Assembly: GCF_029784135.1 (NCBI RefSeq)
Contig: NC_073744.1
Span: 78,533,935 to 78,597,934, forward strand
From: Toxorhynchites rutilus septentrionalis
Lineage: Eukaryota; Arthropoda; Insecta; Diptera; Culicidae
Reading direction: 5' to 3'
DNA: 64,000 bases
Shown piece by piece: positions 22,647 to 34,374 of the stretch (positions within the stretch are counted from its first letter, which is position 1; every line of letters starts with the position of its first letter). The translations under genes were made by a program, and so were the position numbers. Below the pieces are notes generated by a model. It was given only the letters and a program-made list of their open reading frames with translations. It did no database searches and was not told where the DNA came from.

Positions 22647-23154
22647 TGACATGTAAATCAGCCGATCGTTTTGAATTTTTCAGTGATTGTACTTATGAAT
22701 TTTTAAATGGTTTCATAGAAACTGAATAGCTGAAATTATCATATTTAAGCGCAATAAATAAACAAACAACTCTTTTGAACGAAAATGAATGTATCTTGTT
22801 GAAATTGTAACTGTTTGTGTTGCAACGAAATATAATCAGGGTAGTCTTATAGAAGTTGGACAGAGTGTATATGGGGGGTAGAATGGAAACATGTAGAAAA
22901 AAATGCAAGGGGAATAATCAGAGGGAAACGTAAAATACAATGATCGTTTGGCAATTCTTTCGTTCGCTTATTTTGGAAGTCCAAGATTATCTGAATCGGC
23001 ACAGTACTTTAAAAGTTTTGGATTTTTGGAAAAGTCATCATTTCTTGATGTTGTGATTCGACAAATATTCCCGATTTGGAAAGGATTGAATTATGATTCT
23101 TCAAACTTAAACGAAAAAAATGTTTTTGCTCTTTTTTTTTCCAAAAATGACTTT

Positions 23155-23843
23155 TCCAAAAATTCACAATTATCAATTTTTCTCATCATTAAAAACTTGT
23201 TACATTATGAAATTGAAAACGTAATTTTCTTTTATAATTTTTACTTCCTGATTGTTTATTCAACCCAATGCGTATTTTAATTGGACTAACAACACCTAAT
23301 ACTATATGTAAAGCAATCACTTTTCCTAATATTTCTCCATTTTTTTCAATTTTTCTCGCCGTATAAACTTTCCTTGGGTAAAAATGAACACAACAAAACA
23401 AACGACCCTTTTTCGAGCGGGAACACACCTTGTTTTTTATTTATGAAAATTGAAATAAATAGTTTCTTATATTCAAAAGTTCCCCCTACTTTCATGTATT
23501 TGCAATGTCAATTTCCCCCAGGCAGCTTGGTTTTGATGTCTCTGTTAGGGACCAGCCGCATGTGTCGTTAATTTCGACCAATCAGAAGTAGGTATTTCCG
23601 TTAGGATAGGGGTTGAGATTTTTCAATTGTTTGATAGTTAGTTTCATACATATATTATTTTCTTCAATATAAAACATTGTTATGGAGTTCCGAAATCGAT
23701 TGACCCAAAAATCTCTTCAATCCATCATGAGATGACTGAGCAATAAGCGTTTGAAATTGGAATTTGAAATTTTCACGATGTGCTCGATTTTCGATTTTCG
23801 ATTTGTACCCCAATATGTTCCCGAAAGACGTAATCCTACGTTA
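23155..23843 (-). mobile_element. Family B repeat copy B1, truncated
   Basis: On the minus strand it starts with the family B left end (ACGTAGGATTACGTC) and runs through the block shared with B2-B4, including the CGACCCGTTCTCGAGC-related region. It then stops near 23155, without the right-end hairpin. The neighbouring segment 22870-23150 is unassigned. Confidence 0.6.
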
Positions 23844-23849
23844 AAAAAA

Positions 23850-26800
23850 TATGGCTTGCTTTTGGATGTGTTACAAATTATGATTATTCTTCATTCGAAT
23901 CTCTGACTAACTTCTCGTTATCAAATAAATAACTTTGGGAGCAGACACTGATGTTGTGAAAGTGCTTTCCGTTAAGAGCTTTTCGGCTCTTTTGATGCGG
24001 GCTGATTAAAAACGGTTTCCTACTTTTAGTTAAAAAAATTGAGGTTATTATTATTAGAATATTTTTTCAAGAATATTTTGTTTATAGATTGTCTGCGAAC
24101 CGGATTCGTATGTGCATCTCATTAGCATTCCTACTCACGTCAACATATCGTGAGCTCCTGTGAGGGACATCAGTTGCATGGTAAGCTAACACAGTTTTAT
24201 AACCATCTAAATAAAGCAAAATATTTTTCGATAATACATTAAATATTTGACCAGAGCGAAGCAAATATTCGCCCAAATCTGCACATCTGTAAGTAAGCAA
24301 ACTAATATCCGATGCAGCATTATGTTCGCTTCCTCGCCTCTCTCTTGAAAACCAAGTATCCACAGTGGAGCATTACTGAACATCTGAAGCATTTACAATC
24401 ATCGAGCAAATATTGGCAACACAAACAAGGGCCACTTGTGTGCGGGGCACGGAGCTGCTACCATCCTGAAAGTTCTGTCCGACGTGGTTTCACTAGTACG
24501 GACTGCTGCATCACATGGGATATTCCCGTCAGCTCCCAGCCATGATGGTGGGCGGATAAAGCCCAGGAAAACATCCATTAAATTAATTTTAATCCCAGCA
24601 TTCAGCCCCGACTAGCAGCAAAACAACTAGCGTATATGGCACATGCCGGGCATCCGAACACAAATCCGGGGTTGAGTGCGGTCAGTAGCTGGACTTTTTG
24701 TTATCGTTTCTGGTCCTCTCCGGATTCCTCTCTTTCTGATAACAGTCGTATTTCTAATCGAAATATAATCGTAGCTCGGCTCATAAAGCCCGACGGATTC
24801 CGCTGTCGTTTGGATGAATTGAGCGGAATAGAATGGTCCCGTCTGCCCGCGAAACCGATTAGCCGATACTAGCAGAGTGCAGATCGGTTGCATTTATAAA
24901 GGGTTTACTTAGTTATAATTAGAATTTTCAATCATAGATTTGATATAGGATATTTACGCGGTGCTGTTGGATAAGTGCCTGTGAATTGAATTATTTTAAA
25001 ACGCTTGAATGAATTATGTAGTTCATTGATCCACATCAGTCCTAAGTGTGCTAGGAAATTTCAATACTTACCACTGGGAAAACACAGCAAATGCTGCACA
25101 GGCACCCCACGAGAAAGCACAATATTTATCCCTCACACAACATTTTTGCGGTTTTTATTTTTCCCACAAGTGTCTATTTTAAAGCATACACGTTACGCGA
25201 CCTTCTCTGCGCCCTGTGTTCACAATCTTTACCACTCATCGGTTAGACTTCTCAAACGGACCGCCCATTCAACCTTTTTCTTCTCCGGAAAAAAGGTCAC
25301 CGCTTTTGTTTCGATTCATTTGATGACATCAAAGGCTTATGGCATTGATCGAGAGTACTGATTGAGCCCATAGTGGAAACCTTTGGGAAGAGGTCCTGTC
25401 TACTTTTATCTTGGTAGCTTGAAGCATCGCGTTGACATTTGTCTTTGGTGGTATTTCAAAAGGTTTTGTGCAGTGCTGGAAAGGTACATTTTACTCAGCA
25501 GTATTGGCAGGCAGACGAATAAATGAAGGCAATCATTCAGTTTTGAATTCCGTTTACAAAATTTAATATGACACATACATGCTGGGTCGAGTCATCGAGT
25601 AATATTGGCAATGCAAGCCAGTAGGTTTAAAATATGTGTTTTATATTGAAAAGGTTGTCACGATAAAAATTTAGTACATTTCAACTTGGCGCATTTTTTT
25701 GGTCATGCATTTATCAAAAATCGCGTGGGTAAAGCTAGGGACATAACCGGAGAGACGTAGAGCTACACCAGGTGCTATCAATTTACAAATATCATTTTTT
25801 TCTCATTTGTTACAATTTTTTAAAAGATAATGCAATTTGTGCCAAAATTTATCTACCCGGAAATTGTATTAGTTAACTCTATATAAAAATACTGCAGTAT
25901 TTGAAGAAAACCACAAAACATCATCATTTGAATCGCTGTGCCGTCTGGTTGCAAATCTAACGTAGATTTATCAATAGCATCATTTGTTCTAAGAATGCGG
26001 TGGCCAAGAAGTATTAATTGTGTTTTAGTTTTGAAATGTAGCCATCTTATTTTACCCTTCAATTTAACCCCTTAATATTTATTATTTATTTTATACTTAT
26101 TGAACTTCAAAACGAAATATATATTTTTTTGAGTTATAGAATCCTAGATGTTCACCGCGAACGATAAAAATCCTATATATCTTTCTAAAGCGGACCTTAC
26201 ACGGTCAATATTATTATGTTACAATATGATGACATTCGAAAGCATAATGACAGTTGACACAGCCGACTCTCGACATTGATGAAGGTATCCGGATTTTCTG
26301 AGCATCGATATCTTGACACCTCATATAAATCCAAGTTGTTGACGTTTCAAGTTACGAAATTGTCTGTAAATTTGCAGATATTTAATTTTGGTGTTCTTTT
26401 TTGCGATTGCAATTTATTTTTATAATCATCTGAAATTCAAGGAAACACAAACAAAAGCATTTGGTTTGGAAACTGAAATGAAATTTTTTAAGGAAATATG
26501 TGGTACTTTTTGAAATACAAATCAAAGCCTCATATAAGGTAAGCTGGCATTGCGATGTGGAGAGAGTGAATGAAACGGAACTATGTTTTTTGAGTTTTTA
26601 ACGTTTAGAATTTGGTGATTTTTTAAGTTGAGTTAAGATTAAGTTGTGTGTTTCTCCACATTACTTTCTGAGCATAAAGTTGGAGAATGAGAAGATCCGG
26701 GAAAATCACAGACGGAGAAAAACATCATATGTTAATTCAAGGTAGGGTAGAGCGAGGCTAGTAGGTCATAGGGGTAAGTTGATTAGTGACGATATCTTGG

Positions 26801-26872
26801 GATCTGAGCGTTCAAAAAATTACCGATTTGTTTGTTTGTTTGTTTGTCAAAACTTTGTATTAAGTAGGTTGA
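23850..26872. other. Unassigned sequence
   Basis: No gene is recognised. A roughly 50-bp block near 26135-26185 (AATCCTAGATGTTC... GAACGATAAAAATCCTAT) recurs near 36310-36350, so it belongs to an unnamed dispersed repeat. A (TTTG)n run lies at about 26828-26850, just before the LINE at 26876. A 69-residue minus-strand frame at 25853-26062 is uninterrupted but matches nothing I recognise. Confidence 0.35.
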
Positions 26873-26875
26873 AAA

Positions 26876-27294
26876 ATGCGGATAGCAGCTTGTATACCCC
26901 ACCCTGTGTATTTCCCACCCGAACATGCAAATAAAAAGTCGTATGAATTATTTTTTCAGACGGCAAATCGAATTGCAGAAACACTAGAACCAGAAGTGAA
27001 ATTGCATATCTATGGCGTCTTCAATCAAAATAAAGTAGACTTCATTCCCAATAATGATAATGAATGCATTCTACTCCCAGTCGTCGGGGAAAATGAAACC
27101 CTACAATATATATTTGACGAAATTGCACATCTCGGTCTTAACCAAATAAATCATGTAAAAAATTTCCAAAAATATTATCTAGACCTATTATTCACTAACA
27201 TCACCGACGACTTTTGTGCGAATGAGTCCATGACTCCTCTTTGGAAAAATGAAAAATTTCACACAGCAATTGAATACTCAATCTTTATACATAA
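26876..27294 (+). pseudogene. Endonuclease fragment of the CR1/Jockey-group LINE
   Basis: This is the C-terminal part of an APE-type endonuclease. YGVFNQNKVDF occupies the place of the family GDFN motif, with Asp changed to Val. YLDLLFTN and the following segment correspond to the usual LDL(V/I)FTN motif before the last catalytic region. The frame ends artificially where the Helitron CTAG begins. Joining across the insertion would continue as an LPIDWEYEE segment, the start of the next piece. Confidence 0.75.
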
Positions 27295-27983
27295 CTAGCT
27301 AACCCGGCAAACTTCGTCCCGCCCATTTACTTGATTAATTCTCGAGTAATGCAGAAATTTGTGTTTTATTTGTATGGCAGCCACCCCTAAGAGAGAGGGG
27401 TATCTAACCACCATAGAAACATTCATTGCACCCTAAAGTTTCCATATGCCTAATTTGGTTTCATTTGCTTGATTAATTCTCGGGTAATGCAAAAATTTGT
27501 GTTTCATTTGTACGGCAGCCCCCTCTAAGAGAGGGGGAAGGAGTATCTTAACACCATAGAAACATTTAATGCATCCTAAAACCTCCACATGCCAAATTTG
27601 GTTTCATTTGCTTGATTAATTCTCGAGTAATGCAGAAATTTGTGTTTCATTTGTATGGCAGCCCCCCCTTTGAGTGGGGGAAGGACTGTCTAGCCATCAT
27701 AGAAACATTTATTGCACCCTAAAACTTTCACATGCCAACTTTGGTTTCGTTTGCTTGGTTAATTTCCGAGTAATGCAGAAATTTGTGTTTCATTTGTATG
27801 GCAGCCCCCCCTTAGAGAGGGGGGGGGGGGGGGGGTCTCAAAATATCACGAAAACGTTCCCCGGCCCCAAAAACCCCTACATACCAATTTTCATGTCGAT
27901 CAGTTCAGTAGTTTCCGAGTCCATAAGAATCAGACAGACAGACAGACATCACTCCATTTTTATATATATAGATAGATAGATAG
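27295..27983 (-). mobile_element. Non-autonomous Helitron with ~120-bp internal tandem repeats
   Basis: Read on the minus strand it starts in TCTATATATATAAAAATGGA-type sequence and ends GACGAAGTTTGCCGGGTTAG CTAG, with an A beside the CTAG on the plus strand. TC...CTAG ends and no target duplication are the Helitron hallmarks. The interior holds four or more ~120-bp repeats, each with TTGATTAATTCTCG, a GGCAGCC block and a G/C-run. The left edge is sharp. The right edge is blurred by a (GATA)n run, and a G run of about 20 lies at 27813-27835. It encodes no Rep/helicase. Confidence 0.75.
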
Positions 27984-27984
27984 A

Positions 27985-30102
27985 CAATTGCCCATCGACT
28001 GGGAGTATGAAGAAGTACCGGAATATAACAAGACGAACTTTGAAGCAATCAAATGTAGCCTACAAGCCATAGAATGGCAAACTTTATTAAACAGCGAACG
28101 AGATGTCAACCTAACTGTACATATTCTTCACGAAATTCTGAATAACATAATATCAGAATTTGTGCCGAAGAAAAGAAGACGAAGAAATTCAACCAGCAAA
28201 TATCCTATTTGGTTTAACGTTCAAATAAGAAAACTAAAGAATAAAAAACAAAAAGCACATAAAAAATACAAAATAAACAAAAGTCATCAAAATTTGCTTG
28301 AATATCAAAATATTTCCCAAGAATTAAATTTTGCAATTAAAAGTGCACACGAAGAGTACAATAGAAAGGTCGAAACTGAAGTCAAATCATGCCCGAAGAA
28401 ATTCTTTAATTACGTAAAGTCTAAGCTCAAAAGCAATAACTTCCCATCGCAGATGCATCTCGATGAGGATGTGAGGAATTCTTCGAACGAAATTTGTAAT
28501 CTCTTTGCAAATTTCTTTCAGGAAATATATACCACATTTTCCGAAGAAAATTGCGATCGGAACTACTTTTCATTTTTACCGGATTATCCAAATGACATAT
28601 CGGTGAACTATCTTTCACAACAGGAAATATGCTATGCACTAAAAAAATTAGACGGAACAAAAGGACCAGGACCTGACGGAATAGCACCTGTGTTCCTAAA
28701 GAACCTGGCTGAGGAACTCACCCTTCCCTTACATTACATTTTCAATATGTCACTACAAACTGGAATATTCCCAGAAAAATGGAAACAATCTTTTTTGGTA
28801 CCTATCTTTAAATCAGGCGCTAAATCTGACGTACGTAATTATCGTGGAATTGCCATTATCTCTTGCATTCCTAAACTATTCGAAGCAATAGTCAACGAAA
28901 AAGTCTTCCAACAAGTAAAGAATAGAATTACGTGTATGCAACATGGCTTCTTCAAAGGCCGTTCAACTGCAACTAATCTGTTGGCTTTTGTGACTTTTAT
29001 TTTGAATGCAATGGAAAATGGCAAACACGTAGAAACTCTTTACACTGACTTCAGTAAAGCATTTGACCGCATCGACATTCCATTACTACTCTTCAAATTG
29101 CAGAAAATAGGAATGGAACAAAGACTCTTAAACTGGCTCAATTCTTATCTAACAAACCGTGAACAAATTGTTCATTTTCAAAATTCTCTTTCAAATCCAG
29201 TAAAAGTCACTTCGGGAGTCCCACAAGGCTCTCATCTTGGTCCTCTTCTTTTCATTCTGTACGTTAATGATATCTCCTTCGTTCTCAAGCGTATTAATGT
29301 ACTTGTGTAAGCCGACGACATGAAGCTTTTCGCGGAAATTGGAAATGAAAACGACATCGAAGCATTTCGAAATGAAATACATGTATTCCATACTTGGTGT
29401 GATAATAATCTACTAACACTGAATGTGAAAAAGTGCAACTCTATAACATTCAGCAGAAAAAAACATGTACCAAATATTGTAATATGTCTTGGAAATCAAA
29501 ATGTAGAAAAATGTGAAATAGTTAGAGATCTAGGCGTCGTCCTGGACTGTAAACTCACATTCATAGAACACTACAACTCTGTAATAAATAAGGCGAATAG
29601 TGTGTTAAGTTTTGTCAAACGCTTCTCACATAACTTCCAGTACCCATACACAATAAAGCTTTTATATATTACATATGTAAGGGCTATTCTGGAATACTGT
29701 AACATCGTTTGGAACCCGTATATGGTCGTACATGAAGAACGCATTGAGTCAGTCCAGAAACAGTTTCTTCCATTTGCACTTCGTAAACTCAACTGGACCT
29801 CATTTCCACTTCCTTCATATGAAGCACGTTGTATGCTCATAAACATCCAAACATTAAAAGAACGCCGTGAATTTGCAATGCTTTCTTTTGTTAATGACCT
29901 AATTTCGCAACAAGTACAGTTAGCTGAATTACTAGAAAAACTAAATTTCTATGTACCTGGGCGTCAACTAAGAACGCGAAATTTGTTTCTAACCAAAACA
30001 TCCAGAAAAAATTATGCAAATAACGCCCCTATCAATTGCATGATGCGTATATACAATCAGCACTGCGAAATAATTGACACAACAATGAATAAAAACAGCT
30101 AA
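27985..30102 (+). pseudogene. Reverse transcriptase of the CR1/Jockey-group LINE, stop codon in the YADD box
   Basis: This would copy the element RNA into DNA. Visible motifs are GTKGPGPDGIAP, FKGRSTATNLL, YTDFSKAFDRID (motif A with its Asp), SGVPQGSHLGPLLF, and the catalytic box. The box is broken: the codon for the Tyr of YADD is TAA (29308-29310), directly followed by in-frame ADDMKLF. Apart from this, the frame is open for about 700 codons to 30102. It ends near the short 3' tail. The nonsense change makes the reverse transcriptase non-functional as encoded. Confidence 0.85.
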
Positions 30103-30208
30103 AAAGAAACATGTACCGCAAAAATAATATTTAACCTAAGAAAACATTGTAACATTAGTGTATAAGTGTGTAGTCTACATTTGTTTCACGAAATGAATAA
30201 ATAAATAA

Positions 30209-30874
30209 AATTGGCACGTGGATGTGAAATTGTACCAATTATGGTAATACAAAAATACAACTTTACGTCGATAAAATCGGGAAAATTTGTCGAATCACAA
30301 CATCAAGAAGGTTGTAATGTATGCATCTACACTGTATTTGCAACAAAACAGCCGCTTCACAGTATGAATATCTCATTATTTTGATCACATATTCCTTAGA
30401 AAAATGCTAAGAAAAATCCATCAACGGGACACACTATTTTCAAACTAGATTCTTCAACAAAAGAACAATGTTTCGTATGGAATCAAGTACCGAAATCTGC
30501 AAGGAAGAGATTTCTGATGTTTAAAAATCATTTTAAAATAAAAATATGTTTTCTTGTTTTCTTTTAAAATAAGATATGTTTTCTTAATTAATAAAAAAAA
30601 CTCTCTCATATTACCATAATAGGAGCATGGTCTTTCAAATTAAACGCTCACGAATAGCTCCTTATAAAAATTTTGTTTTTCGCTCCGTCGAACACTGCAT
30701 TCCCCACTTCTGGACGATAATATTCGGCTACTCGATCAGTTTGATCGGATGGTTTTTAGTGTCAAGATGTACAATTTGAACGTGTATTTTTAGTGATGTC
30801 GTATTACTCGAACAACCGAAACCTTAATGAAACTTTGTCCTCTTACGGTAAGAATTCCAACATTTCTCGTCGTC
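30209..30874. other. Unassigned sequence
   Basis: I see no gene. The region is AT-rich with no repeat that I recognise. Confidence 0.35.
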
Positions 30875-30919
30875 GATTACTTCCTCTGGGGGTACGTGAA
30901 GGACCGTTGCTATATTTAA
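30875..30919 (+). pseudogene. Small transposase relic (DYFLWGYVKD)
   Basis: The segment reads DYFLWGYVKDRCYI then stop. D-(Y/F)-F-L-W-G-Y-(L/V)-K is the standard phrase near the third catalytic residue in many insect mariner/Tc1-type transposases. Only this short piece is preserved and no ends were found. Confidence 0.35.
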
Positions 30920-31084
30920 AAGCCATAGAATTTGGAGGAACTAAAAGAAGAAATAACTTGGATTTTCAACAGCATCGAAGTCGTAATGCCAGAGAGATAG
31001 AGATTTTCCAACATCTCTGTCTCTCCGAAAAGGAATTGTCGGTAAAACGGAAGAGACAAAAATTTTAACATTACACGACTTATC

Positions 31085-31349
31085 GTGCTCCCATGGCCGA
31101 ATGGTTAGCGTCACACCTAACATGCCGGGGGTTCGGGATCAATTCCCTTTCTGGTCGGGGAAATTTTTCGTCAAAGAAATATCCTCCGACTTGCACTGTG
31201 GTCTCGCGTATTCTAGAGCTTGCCACTCAGAATGCATTCAAGGCGTGTTATTTGGCATAGAAATCTCAATTAAGTACTAATAAAAATGACGCAAGTAATA
31301 CTACGTTGAGACGGCGTTCCTCTAGGAACGTTAGTGCTATATAAGAAGA
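31085..31349 (+). mobile_element. tRNA-derived SINE, Feilai-like
   Basis: The head resembles a tRNA with an A box (TGGCCGAATGGTTAG) and a B box (GGTTCGGGATCAATTCC). It is followed by a tRNA-unrelated body that I recognise as like the Aedes SINE Feilai (for example CACTCAGAATGCATTCAAGG). The name is from memory of the family and should be treated as probable. It is transcribed by Pol III in active copies and depends on a LINE for mobility. It is not a functional tRNA, because the acceptor stem and cloverleaf are not maintained. Confidence 0.75.
31094..31146 (+). promoter_or_regulatory. Pol III internal promoter (A and B boxes) of the SINE
   Basis: The A box lies at 31094-31108 and the B box at about 31129-31146. 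The B box has an inserted or changed base relative to the GGTTCGANTCC consensus, so strength is uncertain. Confidence 0.6.
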
Positions 31350-31445
31350 CTCATCGAAAACTAGATTGATCGACTAATCTCGCAGCCGAGCGAAAATTTC
31401 GATCTCTGATTGCATGAAAAGTCGAGAATTACCGTTATGTCGAAA

Positions 31446-32780
31446 AAAGTCGCAGAATGGTTGTGTCCGAGACATGACCGCATAGTTGACGTAGAATTCC
31501 GTAGGCTGACGTAGGCTATCTGTTGATGTTGGATATGTTTGAAGAATTACATCATTAAACTCTTTGAATGATTTGGTGGCCTCCTGAAAAGGGCCGTTTT
31601 GTTTGGTTGTTGGGTATTGTTTGTTCACTCCACCAGTGTTTACCGAGTGATGCTGACAGAAGGATGGTAAACAGTCGTTGGATGGTGCGTATCAGATAAA
31701 AGATACTGAAGTGGAACGAGATATGATGAAAACCGCCCTCTGTGATCCTAGACGAGATGCCTCCTGTGATATGTATGGATGAAATAAAGAAAAAAAACTC
31801 ACCAATGTAATATACGGGAATTACCAATACCAAACACAATTATCAATTTTTGTCATCAGTAAAAACATGTTACTTTAATATAAAGAAAACATATTTGAAA
31901 TGGAAAAGGTAATTTTGTTTTATAACTTTTACTTTCTGAGTGTTTATTCAACCCAATGCGAATTTTAATTGGACTAACAACACCTAATACAATATGTAGA
32001 ACATATGGGAAATCACTTTTTCTAATATTTCTTCACTTTTCCGATTTTTCTCGCTATATAAACTTTTCTTGGGTTAAAATGAACACAACAAAACAGACAG
32101 CTTAAACCAAACGGCCCGTTCTCGAGCGGGAACACATATTGGTTTTTATTTATGAAAATTGAAATAAATCGTGTCATATATCAAGTCATTTATAACACAT
32201 TTTTCACAATACACGATCGGTCATTGATATAAAATTTCACGAAACAACCAACATTAAGATTCCAAATTTAAATTTTATTTGCTAGAATTAATCGTATCAC
32301 TCACCTTACTTGCAATATAAAAATGCCCCCGACTTACATATATTTGCAATGCCGATTTCCCCCGGTCACCTTTGTTTTTTATGTTTCTGTTAGGGAAAAC
32401 ATTTCGGTAGGAACAGGAGTTCCCCCTAATTTCATGTATTTGTAATGCCGATTTCCCCCAGCCAGCTCGGTTTTGATGTCTCTGTTAGGGACCCGCCGCA
32501 TGTGTCGTCAATTTCGACCAATCAGAAGTGGGTATTTCCATTAGAATAGGGGTTGAGATTTTTCAATTGTTCGATAGTTAGTTTCATGACATATATTATT
32601 TTCTTTAAAATAAAAAAATTGTTATGGAATGCCGAAATCGATTAAAGCAAAATAATCATCAATCCATCATGAAATGACTGAGCAATAAGCGTTTGAATTT
32701 GGACAATATTCACGATGTGCTCGATTTTCGATTTTCAATTTGTACCCCAATATGTTCCCGAAAGACGTAATCCTACGTCA
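31446..32780 (-). mobile_element. Family B repeat copy B2, full length
   Basis: On the minus strand the left end is TGACGTAGGATTACGTC (ending at 32780). The right end is the inverted CCTACGTCA followed by the hairpin GGTCATGTC-TCG-GACACAACC and a T run at 31446. The interior is the same roughly 1.25-kb non-coding block as B3 and B4. It includes a 94-residue minus-strand frame (31555-31839) related to one in B3; this is lost in B4, so I do not treat it as a gene. Confidence 0.7.
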
Positions 32781-32888
32781 AAAACGGAACGAATATCAAA
32801 CGACGGAACCTACATCAAGCTAGACTCCAAACAGCTACCTGGGCAGTAATTTTATACGGCAACCGGAAGTGTAGAGGTGGCAGCCTTT

Positions 32889-34086
32889 TGACGTAGGACT
32901 ACGTCTTTCATTTCTGTACCGGGGTGTAAGTTCAAAGTTTCGAAAACGGGAGAGTGACGGGAAGGTTTTGCACGTTAATACCTCTTTATCGGCTGAATGG
33001 AGCGGTATAATTATCACTTCATTCGAAAGATAAAATGTCAACGAGTTATATGATTGTCCCTTAGTGGTCCAAAAAATCGTTTCAATAGCTTAAAAATGGT
33101 TTGAAAGTAAGCTATTGAAATCATCATTGCTCATTGATGATGAGTGGTGATCGCAATGTGTTCCCGAACACGGACGCAAAATCTGGGCACCTGGAGAAAC
33201 CGTCATAGCGAATACATGCAAGCTGCGACTTCTTTTGCTCGCTTGCATTAGTGTTTGGGAATCCACAGCGAACACATGCAAGGCGTGAGTACTTTTACTC
33301 GAATCAGTTTCTGTTCTGCTTTCGCATTGAACAGTCATGAAAAATTGTTTGCGTGTGAATGCGTCCAAGCGAACGAATATTCGCATTTACGCATTCGACT
33401 TGGTGTTCCCGTGATGCAATCCAATTGACGAATTCACGCAAAGCTGAATCAGCTCATGTGACACCTACATTAGGGTTCAGAACCACAAAAGTGATAATGC
33501 AGTTTGATAATACTGTGGATAATGGTGATGAAATCGATTTCATATTAAGTTGTATTATATCATTGATAATGTAAGAGCCGATACAAGAAGGATTTGTAGT
33601 ATTTTTAGCGCAACACATGCTACTCATCGTTTATCCAGTTGAAAAAAATTAAAAAGTTACAACACTTATACCAAGCCATTCTTCAAAATATACATACCAC
33701 ATTGTAAAATGGTGATTTTCTAACCTTTTTAGCATAGAAAATAGAAAATAGAAAATCTCGTGTTATTCTCACGAAAACAAAAATGAATCATTTATCAAAC
33801 ATCTTCAATTGCTTTTACAAGGCCACTCAAATTCCATCGGGGTTTTTTTTTCGGGATCACCAACAAGTTCAAAAGAGTTGAATTTTATGTTAATAACAAT
33901 TCCATACTTATACTCATCCAAACACACACTAACAAGAAAAACTTTCAGAAATCTTTCGAAAATATTCATTTATTCATTCATTTAGAATTGATTCAGATGC
34001 AATTTCAAATAAATGATTACCAAGCCAAAGGTAGTCCTACGTCTACCTTGCGGTTATATCACAGATATAACCCATTTCTTGTTTTT
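32889..34086 (+). mobile_element. Family A repeat copy A2
   Basis: The left end is TGACGTAGGACTACGTC, the right end is GTCCTACGTCT followed by hairpin GGTTATATC-ACA-GATATAACC and a T run. The interior matches A4 (for example GTGTTCCCGAACAC and GACGCAAAATC) more than A1/A3, so A2 and A4 form a subfamily. A degenerate ATAGAAA run lies near 33735. No protein is encoded. Confidence 0.65.
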
Positions 34087-34374
34087 TTCGAGATGACAGC
34101 TATTTTGAGACATTTGGCATCAAAAATTATTTTTCGAGAACCCCCTTAAGTCCGATTGAGCTGATATTCTGCATAGGGTGTTATTTCGAGGTGGTGAACA
34201 TTTTTTATGGGGTAACTTTTTGAAATTCGAGATGACCATTTTCATTGACACCCTAATTAATATATAGCCATTCCATGCGAAACCGATATAGTGGTTTTTC
34301 TTTTCAGATTTTCGGGAAAAGAAGTGGTTTTGTTTTATATCGCAAAACATTAGACCCGTATTTTTTTTTGGTTC
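34087..34374. repeat. Dispersed repeat fragment shared with 63420-63540
   Basis: AGCCATTCCATGCGAAACC and the following phrases recur in reverse complement near 63440-63520 (GGCATGGAATGGCT, CAGATTTTC, AAGTGG). It is therefore a piece of the same repeat as the outer arm of the fold-back element. It also shares ACATTTGGCATCAAAA-type sequence with 59250. No gene. Confidence 0.5.

Larger units (their letters stand above)
21372..22867 (+). mobile_element. Tc1-like transposon copy 2, complete ends
   Basis: The ends are CACTCTGTCCAATTTCTATA and, inverted, CACTCTGTCCAACTTCTATA, flanked by TA at 21370-21371 and 22868-22869. Length is 1496 bp. Both terminal repeats and the TA duplication are intact, so the copy could in principle be moved by a transposase supplied from elsewhere. 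Its own gene is broken. Confidence 0.9.
26873..30208 (+). mobile_element. 5'-truncated CR1/Jockey-group LINE, split by a Helitron
   Basis: The order is a partial endonuclease (26876-27294), Helitron insertion (27295-27983), reverse transcriptase (27985-30102), then a short 3' UTR ending in TAAATAAATAAAA. There is no RNase H domain. The exact 5' boundary is not defined; coding similarity begins near 26876. The repeat-type tail and RT phrasing (VPQGSHLGPLLF, YADDMKLF) fit the CR1/L2/Jockey side of LINEs, but the clade cannot be settled by eye. Confidence 0.8.

Noticed and set aside
27674..27979. 101-residue frame with a Gly run
   Set aside because: It lies in the Helitron tandem repeats and the Gly run comes from a poly-G stretch.
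31086..31160. A genuine tRNA gene
   Set aside because: A and B boxes are present but the cloverleaf is not maintained, and a SINE body follows directly.
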